A stretch of 22,133 nt of DNA, from NCBI GenBank assembly GCA_050049955.1, contig JASFVG010000020.1:1-22133 (forward strand), in the 5' to 3' direction. The notes under the pieces are model-generated. The model had not been told where the DNA came from. It ran no database searches and saw nothing but the letters and a program-made list of their open reading frames with translations. This document shows, piece by piece, positions 9,401 through 15,885 of the stretch. Made by a program: the position numbers and the translations under genes. How positions within the stretch are numbered: the first letter of the stretch is position 1; each line of letters opens with the position of its first letter. The DNA is from SKLM01 sp050049955. Its GTDB lineage: Bacteria; Chloroflexota; Anaerolineae; B4-G1.

Positions 9401-10300
9401 CGGTCCTATGTAGACCTGGTGCCGCGAGAGCGCCTGGCGCAGCGCGTCGAAATGCGCGCAGTGGGCGTAGAAGTCGGCTCGTAGCGCCGTGACTACCATG
9501 CCTACCTCGCCCGGGTGCGAGGCCGCGCGCATCAGGCTCTCGACGAAGGTGGCCTGCTCCGCCTTGCTCCGGCAGAGGGTGAACAACTCCTCGAATTGGT
9601 CGACCACCAGGATGGCGTGCGCAGCCCCCACTGTCTCCGCAGCCCGTCTCAGCGATCCATGGAGGGCTTCCACGTCCTGTGCCAGATCCTCGATGAGTTT
9701 CCTGGCCGACGGACCATACTGGGCTTCCCGGTGAATGGCAGCTGCCAGAGCGTCCAGTGGGTGCGCGGTGGGCGTCATGACGAACATGGGCCAGCCAGAG
9801 GATGGCTGTCGCCAATGGAGCGCCGGGATGAGGCCGGCGCGGACCAGCGAGGATTTGCCGCTGCCGGAGGCTCCGACGATCGCCAGGAAACGGCAGTCGG
9901 AGTCCAACTGCTCGTAGAGTCGCTCCAGGAGAAGATCGGTCAGCGCCTCTCGACCAAAGAACAGCTCGGCGTCGGTCTCGTCAAAGTAGCGCAGTCCCTT
10001 GTAGGGAGCAAGCCCGATCGCCGGGGCGTCCTCCCGTCGCAACGATGCAGCGAGTTCCAGCAGGCGTGTTCCCATCTCCGGCTGGTCCTCGATGTCCAGA
10101 GCAGCCAGGAACCGGGCCGTCACTGTCGCCAGATCGGGCAGACGCTCGTTCCTTTCCAAGCGTGATATCTGGGCATCGCTGTATCCGACCGCGATCGAGA
10201 GCTGGCGCTGCGTGAGACCGGCCCGGCGACGGAGGTATCGCAGCAGGTCGCCGAAGGTGGTGAAGCGGTCCAGGGCGATAGTAACGCTCGTGGTAGGCAT
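6434..10300 (-). CDS. XRE-nSTAND ATPase-transmembrane-WD40 signalling protein
   Basis: The 1288-residue protein begins with an XRE-type helix-turn-helix (about 12-72: LRRRAGLTQRQLSIAVGYSDAQ, then ISRLERNERLPDL). The nSTAND-type NTPase starts at APYKGLRYFDETDAELFFGR (98-117). It has Walker A GASGSGKSS (143-151) and Walker B AILVVDQFEELF (229-240); DQFEE is characteristic of the nSTAND1 branch. A helical arm and an Arg/Glu-rich coiled coil (about 535-580) lead to one predicted transmembrane helix (about 584-605). After a helical segment, fourteen WD40 repeats run from about 670 to 1265, judged by SPDG-type motifs, enough for two seven-bladed propellers. The tail VTRALTDAECRKFLHVDTCP is typical of these proteins. 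The likely role is signal transduction by regulated oligomerisation, with the propellers sensing a ligand across the membrane. Relatives are studied in defence and programmed cell death, but nothing here proves an immune role. AGGAGGGAG directly precedes the ATG. Confidence 0.92.
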   Translation of the reverse strand: MPTTSVTIALDRFTTFGDLLRYLRRRAGLTQRQLSIAVGYSDAQISRLERNERLPDLATVTARFLAALDIEDQPEMGTRLLELAASLRREDAPAIGLAPYKGLRYFDETDAELFFGREALTDLLLERLYEQLDSDCRFLAIVGASGSGKSSLVRAGLIPALHWRQPSSGWPMFVMTPTAHPLDALAAAIHREAQYGPSARKLIEDLAQDVEALHGSLRRAAETVGAAHAILVVDQFEELFTLCRSKAEQATFVESLMRAASHPGEVGMVVTALRADFYAHCAHFDALRQALSRHQVYIGPMTAEELRRAIEEPARHEHWELEPGLVDVLLHDVGADVGHTPEPGALPLLSHALLATWQQRRGRTMTLSGYTASGGVRGAIAQTAEAVFYDQLEPEERDVARQIFLRLTGLGGETSTADTRRRVSFDELVSKPDDRELVRDVLLTLADARLITTDQETVEVAHEALIREWPTLRGWLEEDREGLLLHRRLTEAAQEWDALGRDLGSLYRGARLGQALEWATSHPDDVNVLERAFLEASQSLLEKENREREAQRQRELEAARRLAETARARAEEQSHASRRLRQRAVFLLVALMVAGALAVSALVFWRRAIQANRLATSRELAAAAISNLDVDPERSVLLALHGLEEANTLEARNALHRAVPELHIVWNRPAHEVGVPDVAYSPDGTLLASLGAIGEVKVWDPDSGELLFSLDAGMDEFGSSVAFSPDGGTLAEALQTRVVLWDIQRREIASTLEGRSIGTTVGYNLGVGQISFSPDGRRLAVANMDGVPKVWELATQREILSLAGETLPSKAIAHSPDGRLLATGGDEGLVRVWDAGDGAEIYVLPLGGIIHSVSFSTDGTRLAAASEDGSVKVWVSGTGEQVLSLPRLSGLYDIAFLADGTFATAGQDGTIRVWDPLFGQELLTLAGATSTVISVAGSPDGRHIASGAYDGSLRVWDGSPGRELTTMHGHSAIVWNVAYAPDGSRLVSVSVDGSGKIWDAKSGTLSLTFPQGGDPTDGFTGLAISPDGSRVATGSTSGAIQVWDGQTGVPLTTLKGHANYVVGLAFSPDGTRLASSGWDGSASVWGLGSSDELSTFSGHAPSAMVSGLAFSPDGETVFTGADDTFVYQWDATTGQQLRSFAGGRELFGIALSPDGSLLAAGDQDGNISLWEVASGERRHALSGHAGIVLRLAFSQDGSRLASASFDRLAKVWDVETGSELVSLYGNASNVFGVAFSPDGERLATAGADGSVRTYTLQLDELIELADARVTRALTDAECRKFLHVDTCP

Positions 10301-10323
10301 ACTCCCTCCTTGGTTTCACGCAC

Positions 10324-10363
10324 AGTATACCATTATTCCTTCCCCGATGGGGAATTCTGTCAA
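10324..10363 (-). promoter_or_regulatory. Probable promoter of the nSTAND gene
   Basis: Read on the minus strand, an extended -10 element TGGTATACT (TATACT at 10329-10324) lies about 24 nt before the start codon. Upstream is TTGACA (10363-10358), preceded 10 nt earlier by a second TTGAC. The TTGACA to TATACT distance (28 nt) is too long for a normal -35/-10 pair, so the extended -10 may act alone and the TTGAC units may be protein-binding sites. Assignment is tentative. Confidence 0.4.
10340..10354. promoter_or_regulatory. TTCCCC-GAT-GGGGAA operator-like inverted repeat
   Basis: Perfect 6-bp arms flank a 3-nt centre, directly upstream of the predicted -10 box of the XRE-nSTAND gene. The position and symmetry suit a repressor dimer. 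The gene's own XRE domain is an obvious candidate for binding, which would be autoregulation; this is inference. Confidence 0.4.
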
Positions 10364-10542
10364 GTTTAGTCAAATTCCGCAATAGAATCTGTGGTAGAGT
10401 GCGGACGTGGTCGGGGCCATGTTGGAGCACCCGACCAAATCGCTGAGACCCGATCCAGAGTATGAGCAGGACCGGGAAGGGATGAAGTCAGTGGGCAGCA
10501 GCGATGCCGTGTGGCCCACGACAGGATGAAGGGAGGAACGAA

Positions 10543-12087
10543 ATGTATCGGTCATCGTCCTACGCCGGTCAAGTGGGCAAGAGTGCATTTGCTGTGTTGT
10601 CAGAACAGAGCGCCGAGAGTGCCCGGTTGCTGCAACAGGCGCGAGATGCACAGCCAGCACCGCCGGCGAAGCAAACGCGCTCCTTGGCACGCTGGCGAGT
10701 GTCCCAGGGCGTTCAACTCATGGAGGGACTGTTGAAGAGGGTTACCTATCTTCGGAAGGAGAGAATCGCTACGAAAACCCAGATCCGACTGTCGGTTACC
10801 GTAGGCCTTATCGGCCTCACTCTCGCCTCAGTGGTGGGCATGGTGGGCTGTGCTGGTTCTGTAGCCCAGCCGCCAGCGACGCAGGCACCGGCGACGCAGC
10901 CCCCCCCCACACAACCGCCGGTGCCGCCCACCCCGACGCCCCTTTCCAACTCCGACATCGTGCTGAGCATGGTAGAGCGCCTGAACGCCGGCGATGTGGA
11001 GGGATCGCTCGCTTACTTCGCCGTCGACGCCGTGGTCTACCTGATGGGCTTCCCGCCGACGGGCATAGAGGTATGCGCCGGGAAGGAGCAGATTCGCGCC
11101 CTCTGGGAGGATAGCGCTGCCAACCATTTCCACTGGGAGATCGAGATCCGCAGTGCCCATGGCGACCAGGTGGAGGTCGCGGCCAAGACCTGGCAGGACT
11201 TCACACTTGAAGTGGGGGTTGCGCCCCTTGACTACAACGATGTCTATGAGGTGAAGTTCGGCAAGATCAGGACGTACGCCTCGCGGATCACTGAGGATTC
11301 CCTGGCTCGGTTCAGGCCAGTGCTGGCCGAGATGATGCCAGCCGAGACACTCCCGGCGTCACCCGACACCGCGGTATCCGAGATGACAGTGACCATCGAG
11401 GGCGGCACCTGCCACACGGACAGCCCCCTGAGCCTCCAGGCCGGCGAGGTGAAGGTGATCATGGAAGTGAAAGATCGAGATAGAGAGACGTATGCGGTGT
11501 CGCTGTGGAACCTGGACGAGCCGAAGGACTGGTTGGACTTAATGGCCGCCACCGATGAGCCGCAACCGGGTTGGGCACACGAGCTGCTCTGGAAGGACGC
11601 GAGCCAGAACAGCGTGTCAGCCTATACTGTCACGGTCGAGCAGGGACCGGTCTATCTGGTGTGCTGGGCGACACCTCCCGACCTTTCCATCGGCAATGCG
11701 GGCCCATTCACAGTTGTGCCAGCCATGCCCGAGCCGACCCCCACTCCCGAGCTAGTCAAGTCGGCCGTCACCGACCTTCAATACCTGGTCGGGACGTGGG
11801 TAAGGAGCGAGGAAGGAGCCATCCAGTTCAACGCCGATGGCACCTACCTGGTCTCAGAGACCGTCGCCGGCATCGCCTCGGGTCAGGCTTCCCACGGGGA
11901 GTGCAGGTTCGACGAATCGCTGCTCATCTTCGCCGACCAGGACGGCAGCGGAGACGGATCGTACACGGTGGAGCTGCGGACGACGGTGGACGGTGACCCG
12001 GTCTCCTTGAAGATGCGGGCGGTGGACGATCCCTTCGTCGACCGGCGCGAGACCCTCAACAGCGTGTGGGCCTGGGTCGCACCGTAG
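10543..12087 (+). CDS. Putative lipoprotein with NTF2-like and lipocalin-like domains; start uncertain
   Basis: From the ATG at 10543 (GGGAGG at 10531-10536) the product is 514 residues. However, a textbook lipoprotein signal begins only at residue 77: the segment KTQIRLSVTVGLIGLTLASV ends at the lipobox MVGC (Cys103). A Pro/Thr-rich linker follows (about 107-134). Residues about 135-257 look like an NTF2/SnoaL-type domain (DIVLSMVERLNAGDVEGSLAYF). A beta-rich middle domain spans about 270-390. A second short PTPTP linker leads to a C-terminal lipocalin-like domain (about 405-514, opening with LQYLVGTWVRSEEGAIQFNADGTY). The protein probably sits on the outer face of the membrane, binding a small ligand or acting structurally; function is unknown. 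The first 76 codons are less GC-rich at third positions than the rest and may not be translated, since a good ribosome site precedes an ACG at 10771. It is divergent from the nSTAND gene. Confidence 0.8.
   Translation: MYRSSSYAGQVGKSAFAVLSEQSAESARLLQQARDAQPAPPAKQTRSLARWRVSQGVQLMEGLLKRVTYLRKERIATKTQIRLSVTVGLIGLTLASVVGMVGCAGSVAQPPATQAPATQPPPTQPPVPPTPTPLSNSDIVLSMVERLNAGDVEGSLAYFAVDAVVYLMGFPPTGIEVCAGKEQIRALWEDSAANHFHWEIEIRSAHGDQVEVAAKTWQDFTLEVGVAPLDYNDVYEVKFGKIRTYASRITEDSLARFRPVLAEMMPAETLPASPDTAVSEMTVTIEGGTCHTDSPLSLQAGEVKVIMEVKDRDRETYAVSLWNLDEPKDWLDLMAATDEPQPGWAHELLWKDASQNSVSAYTVTVEQGPVYLVCWATPPDLSIGNAGPFTVVPAMPEPTPTPELVKSAVTDLQYLVGTWVRSEEGAIQFNADGTYLVSETVAGIASGQASHGECRFDESLLIFADQDGSGDGSYTVELRTTVDGDPVSLKMRAVDDPFVDRRETLNSVWAWVAP
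10756..10773 (+). other. Strong ribosome site followed by ACG at the lipoprotein signal
   Basis: AAGGAGAG (10756-10763) is followed 7 nt later by ACG AAA ACC CAG. If this ACG were ATG, translation would begin M-K-T-Q and give a standard 27-residue lipoprotein signal ending in MVGC. Either ACG is a rare start, or an ATG has mutated (or was misread) to ACG and translation now relies on the upstream ATG at 10543. Confidence 0.45.
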
Positions 12088-12094
12088 GGTGGTA

Positions 12095-12124
12095 GGGGAG
12101 GCCGGCGCCAGAGCCGGCCTCCCC
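12095..12124 (+). terminator. Strong 12-bp hairpin terminator after the lipoprotein gene
   Basis: GGGGAGGCCGGC (12095-12106) and GCCGGCCTCCCC (12113-12124) pair perfectly around a 6-nt loop. It starts 8 nt after the stop codon and is followed by GCCGTTCTTGG, a short T-rich stretch. This is the best intrinsic-terminator candidate in the window. Confidence 0.65.
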
Positions 12125-12133
12125 GCCGTTCTT

Positions 12134-12203
12134 GGTGCCTTCAGGCCTTGGCGTTGAGAGAACGCGCCCGTTTGTGGGCAGTTTGTAGGCAGGCCGGTGG
12201 TAG
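12134..12203. repeat. 70-bp intergenic repeat, copy 2
   Basis: The counterpart of 2357-2426, in the same orientation, with 60 of 70 bases identical by hand alignment and the final 32 identical. It begins 10 nt after the terminator hairpin. The two copies diverge immediately after the shared GGTGGTAG end, which probably marks the element's boundary. Confidence 0.75.
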
Positions 12204-12232
12204 ACTGTCGCTCGAAGCTTGAGCGGCAGTCT
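12202..12232. other. 12-bp-stem hairpin at the edge of the repeat
   Basis: AGACTGTCGCTC (12202-12213) pairs with GAGCGGCAGTCT (12221-12232), with one G-T pair, around the loop GAAGCTT. It abuts the 70-bp repeat and lies just upstream of a small gene. It could be a bidirectional terminator, a 5' UTR structure, or part of the mobile repeat; copy 1 has no equivalent stem. Confidence 0.5.
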
Positions 12233-12295
12233 TCGTTTGCGTGGAGTAGAGCCTTGCCCTGCCATACGATAGAAAGAGACGGGCCAGAGAAGGCG

Positions 12296-12523
12296 GTGGA
12301 CACAGATGCGTATGCTTCGTTCTTGATCCGGCTGTGGTGCGAGGGCGGAGAGGACGAGGCGGCTATGCCTGGCGCCTGGCGCGCCGAGGTTGAGCACATC
12401 CAGAGCGGCCGGCTGCGCGCCTTCGACGACGTCGACGGGGCCCTCAGCTACGTGCGTCGGCAGACTCGAGGCCAGCGCGCAGGTACCGAAGCGAAGAGTG
12501 TGGCTGATCTGGACTTGCCCTGA
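12296..12523 (+). CDS. Small uncharacterised protein, about 75 residues
   Basis: From the GTG at 12296 this encodes 75 residues, including the compact segment YASFLIRLWCEGG ... WRAEVEHIQSGRLRAFDDVDG, ending near ALSYVRRQT. This pattern is familiar to me from short unannotated proteins in Chloroflexota and Cyanobacteria, usually 60-90 residues long, with a conserved WR-EVEHIQSG core; that is recall, not a search. No signal peptide or membrane segment is visible, so it is probably cytoplasmic. The start is unsettled: GTG 12296 has AGAAGG very close, while a TTG at 12254 has GGAG at a good distance and adds 14 residues. Function unknown. The next gene begins 58 bp downstream and may share the transcript. 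Confidence 0.65.
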   Translation: MDTDAYASFLIRLWCEGGEDEAAMPGAWRAEVEHIQSGRLRAFDDVDGALSYVRRQTRGQRAGTEAKSVADLDLP

Positions 12524-12537
12524 CGTATCCCGCTAAG

Positions 12538-12558
12538 CGCTAGCCCGTTCGGGTAGCG
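12538..12558 (+). other. Small hairpin just before a ribosome site
   Basis: CGCTA and TAGCG, then CCC and GGG inside, pair around GTTC with one bulged G. It sits directly upstream of GAGGAGAGG, the likely ribosome site of the gene at 12582. It could influence translation; there is no further support. Confidence 0.3.
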
Positions 12559-12581
12559 AGGTCGAGGAGAGGCTAGAGCAC

Positions 12582-13097
12582 ATGGTTCACATCGTATACG
12601 TCCGCGAAGGCTCCAAGGAGCTACGACAACTGATCAATGGCAAGAGAACCATGATCGTCAGGGGTGACTCGGTCGTGGACGCGGCCCACAGGAGAGTCAG
12701 ACCCGGCGACACGTTGCACTTCGCGGTCACCAGCGACCATACGACCCGCCTCCGGGCCACCGTCTCCAAGGTCCAGCATTCGCACGCCTTGAAGAAGAAG
12801 GAAGCTCTTGTCCTGCTCGAAGCGCATCAGCCCTGGACGCGTCTGACTGAGACGGAAATGGTGCGTTGGGCCGACTGCCGGTACCTGTCGTTGATGACCC
12901 TCGACGACGTTAGGCAGATCCCACCACGACCGGTCTCTCGCGGGGAAGGGCGCCAAGAGGGAGACTGGCTGCTGGTCGACGATGAAGGGCAGCTGGCCGG
13001 AACCCGTCGGGAATCCCCATGGCTGGCGGGCAAGCGGGTCCCGAAGGAATGGCAGGGTGGCCAATTGGTCGGACCGCGAAAACAGGTGTTGGACTGA
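12582..13097 (+). CDS. ASCH/PUA-like domain protein
   Basis: The 171-residue protein has an N-terminal half (about 1-115) that fits the ASCH/PUA-like beta-barrel pattern. LRQLINGKRTMIVR resembles the G-x-K-x-x-x-x-R opening strand and loop. VRPGDTLHFAV is the usual P-G-D turn, and LRATVSKVQH the following strand. ASCH domains are thought to bind RNA or modified nucleotides and some are nucleases or cytidine-derivative hydrolases; which applies here cannot be read from the sequence. The second half (about 115-171) is polar, rich in Arg, Gly and Trp, with no recognised domain. No signal peptide is present, so it is probably cytoplasmic. The ATG is preceded by GAGGAGAGG about 14 nt upstream. It lies 118 bp before groES, separated by palindromes, so co-transcription with the chaperonin genes is doubtful. 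Confidence 0.65.
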   Translation: MVHIVYVREGSKELRQLINGKRTMIVRGDSVVDAAHRRVRPGDTLHFAVTSDHTTRLRATVSKVQHSHALKKKEALVLLEAHQPWTRLTETEMVRWADCRYLSLMTLDDVRQIPPRPVSRGEGRQEGDWLLVDDEGQLAGTRRESPWLAGKRVPKEWQGGQLVGPRKQVLD

Positions 13098-13121
13098 GAG
13101 GGAACGACCGGCTTCTAGATG

Positions 13122-13175
13122 GACTCGCCCGTGGCGTAAGGTGGGACGAGTCATGCACCTCCGCGTACGCGGAGG
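13122..13175. promoter_or_regulatory. Two inverted repeats upstream of groES
   Basis: An 18-bp perfect palindrome, CCTCCGCGTACGCGGAGG, lies at 13158-13175, 40 nt before the groES start. Just upstream, GACTCG (13122-13127) and CGAGTC (13147-13152) form a second, looser inverted repeat. No CIRCE element of the HrcA type is visible. The palindrome may be a heat-shock operator of another kind, or a terminator for the gene before it, though no T-tract follows. No confident -35/-10 pair was found. Confidence 0.45.
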
Positions 13176-13215
13176 CTCTGGTGTGATACAGACATAAGAT
13201 AGGAGGCAATGCAAG

Positions 13216-13515
13216 ATGGTGAATCTCAAACCCCTGGCGGATCGCATCGTCGTCGAGGTGTTGGAGAAGGAGGTGGAGACCTTCGCCGGCGGTGCGCTGG
13301 TGCTCCCTGACACGGCGAAGGAGAAGCCCCAGCAGGGCAAGGTCCTAGCCGTGGGACCCGGTGCCCGCGACGACGACGGGCATCGGATCCCGATGGACGT
13401 CAGCGTCGGGGACACCGTCGTATTCGCGAAGTACTCTGGCACCACCTACAAGACGGACGACGGCAAAGAGGTCCTGCTGATGCGCGAGAGCGACATCCTG
13501 GCCATACTGGCGTAG
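13216..13515 (+). CDS. groES: Co-chaperonin GroES
   Basis: The 99-residue protein is full length for GroES, the heptameric lid of the GroEL chamber in the cytoplasm. It begins with LKPLADRIVVEVLEKE, the usual first strand. The mobile loop AGGALVLPDTAKEKPQQG carries the hydrophobic LVL that docks onto GroEL. KVLAVGPGARDDDG and VGDTVVFAKYSGTTYK match the barrel core and roof, and the C-terminus LLMRESDILAILA is typical. AGGAGG at 13201-13206 is 9 nt from the ATG. The stop codon is 14 nt before groEL, so the two form an operon, as in nearly all bacteria. Confidence 0.97.
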   Translation: MVNLKPLADRIVVEVLEKEVETFAGGALVLPDTAKEKPQQGKVLAVGPGARDDDGHRIPMDVSVGDTVVFAKYSGTTYKTDDGKEVLLMRESDILAILA

Positions 13516-13529
13516 CTCGGGAGGGAAAC

Positions 13530-15164
<1,635 letters not shown>

Positions 15165-15194
15165 GGTTGGACACAACCCGGTTGGACACACCCC
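15165..15194. repeat. Tandem 15-bp direct repeat after groEL
   Basis: GGTTGGACACAACCC (15165-15179) is followed directly by GGTTGGACACACCCC (15180-15194), one base different. The first unit is also a small hairpin (GGTTG/CAACC). The pair begins at the base after the groEL stop codon. Confidence 0.6.
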
Positions 15195-15214
15195 GGCCGA
15201 TTACGGCCCGGGGT
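15190..15214 (+). terminator. GC-rich hairpin after groEL
   Basis: ACCCCGG plus CC (15190-15198) pairs with GG plus CCCGGGGT (15205-15214), leaving one bulged base and the loop GATTAC. It starts 25 nt after the groEL stop. No T-tract follows, so it may attenuate rather than fully stop transcription into the LysW-like gene, or protect the groESL mRNA 3' end. Confidence 0.45.
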
Positions 15215-15228
15215 GACAGTGCCTGACC

Positions 15229-15314
15229 GGCTGCGGTTGGATAATCGCGCGACGAACGCGCGAATCCGCAGCCAGCTGTACGAGAGGGATGGCTCGCCCC
15301 TGATAGCGCGAGCC
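15229..15314 (+). promoter_or_regulatory. Structured leader of the LysW-like gene
   Basis: Two further stems follow the post-groEL hairpin. One has outer arms GGCTGCGG (15229-15236) and CCGCAGCC (15266-15273), with an inner CGCGCG/CGCGCG stem (15246-15251, 15257-15262) around ACGAA. The other pairs GGCTCGC (15291-15297) with GCGAGCC (15308-15314). The ribosome site AGGAGG at 15324-15329 is free in this model. I do not recognise a known riboswitch class. Confidence 0.45.
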
Positions 15315-15335
15315 TGGAGCATGAGGAGGTCAACG

Positions 15336-15527
15336 ATGCCTGTGACGGAGTGCATCAGCTGTGGTGCCGAGATCCGTAGGGACAAGCCGCGGGTGGGCGC
15401 AAGCGTGATCTGTACGGAGTGTGGTGAGTTGATGGAGGTGGTGAGCACGGCGCCCTTCGAGCTCGACTTCCCGACGGAAGACGACTGGGATGACGACGAC
15501 GACATCGGTGACGACGAGGACTGGTAG
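15336..15527 (+). CDS. LysW-like amino-group carrier protein
   Basis: The 63-residue protein has a zinc ribbon with Cys6-x2-Cys9 and Cys26-x2-Cys29, then a very acidic tail of Asp and Glu. This is the layout of LysW/AmCP carriers, which protect the amino group of aminoadipate or glutamate while the other end is processed in lysine or arginine synthesis. In characterised LysW the intermediate is attached to the side-chain carboxylate of the C-terminal glutamate of an EDWGE ending. Here the protein stops at DDEDW, so the final GE is missing. Either another residue is used, or the protein has another role. The ATG at 15336 follows AGGAGG (15324-15329); the longer frame upstream runs through the hairpin leader and is unlikely to be translated. 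A Ddl-like ATP-grasp ligase follows after 357 bp, but LysX, LysZ and LysY-type genes are not in the window. Confidence 0.8.
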   Translation: MPVTECISCGAEIRRDKPRVGASVICTECGELMEVVSTAPFELDFPTEDDWDDDDDIGDDEDW

Positions 15528-15587
15528 GTCAGGTTCCTGAGACGACCGTCGGACCGAGAAGCGACTGCCGCGCGACGAGAGTAGACT

Positions 15588-15622
15588 GGAGCGCCCGCCG
15601 GCCTCGACCGGCGAGGCGCTCC
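15588..15622 (+). terminator. Long GC-rich hairpin after the LysW-like gene
   Basis: GGAGCGCC (15588-15595) plus CGCCGG (15596-15601) pair with CCGGCG (15608-15613) and GGCGCTCC (15615-15622), with one bulged A and a 6-nt loop: 14 bp in all. CTTCTCC follows, a weak pyrimidine tract. It probably ends the groESL-carrier transcript. The rest of 15528-15756 contains smaller GC-rich stems and no gene I can support. Confidence 0.5.
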
Positions 15623-15756
15623 CTTCTCCAGAGAGCGGGCCGCCCGCTGATCCCCATCAAGGGGACCCGAGCCTGCCCCGCCTGAGCGAGGTCATCCCTC
15701 TGCCCAGGCTGGGCCCGCGGGCTGCCGGATCGAGGTGGGATAGCAAGGGGGGAGGG

Positions 15757-15885
15757 ATGCGCAAAGAGGACCAAGTCAGCGAGATCGTCACCCTATCTGC
15801 GCAGTGCCAGGATCGAAAGGCCGTGGGCGGCTGGCCCGAGGCTCGGCGCATCGCGGATGCTGCGTTAAGGGCAGGTTCGCGGTGA
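15757..15885 (+). CDS. Possible 42-residue ORF coupled to the ATP-grasp gene
   Basis: A short frame starts at an ATG directly after a purine run (AAGGGGGGAGGG) and encodes 42 residues beginning MRKEDQVSEIVTLSAQ, ending in AALRAGSR. Its TGA overlaps the ATG of the ATP-grasp gene as TGATG, the arrangement expected for translational coupling. The ATP-grasp ATG has only a weak ribosome site of its own, which makes a coupled leader peptide plausible. No domain is recognised and the frame is short enough to be chance. Confidence 0.35.
   Translation: MRKEDQVSEIVTLSAQCQDRKAVGGWPEARRIADAALRAGSR

Noticed and set aside
8333..9484. 383-residue plus-strand frame inside the nSTAND gene
   Set aside because: It is the reverse complement of a well-supported ATPase and helical region. 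No ribosome site or recognisable domain.
13098..13215. CIRCE heat-shock element before groES
   Set aside because: I looked for TTAGCACTC and GAGTGCTAA with a 9-nt spacer and found neither half.
15213..15335. N-terminal extension of the LysW-like frame
   Set aside because: It passes through strong hairpins. The ATG at 15336 has a good AGGAGG and gives the normal carrier length and zinc-ribbon position.
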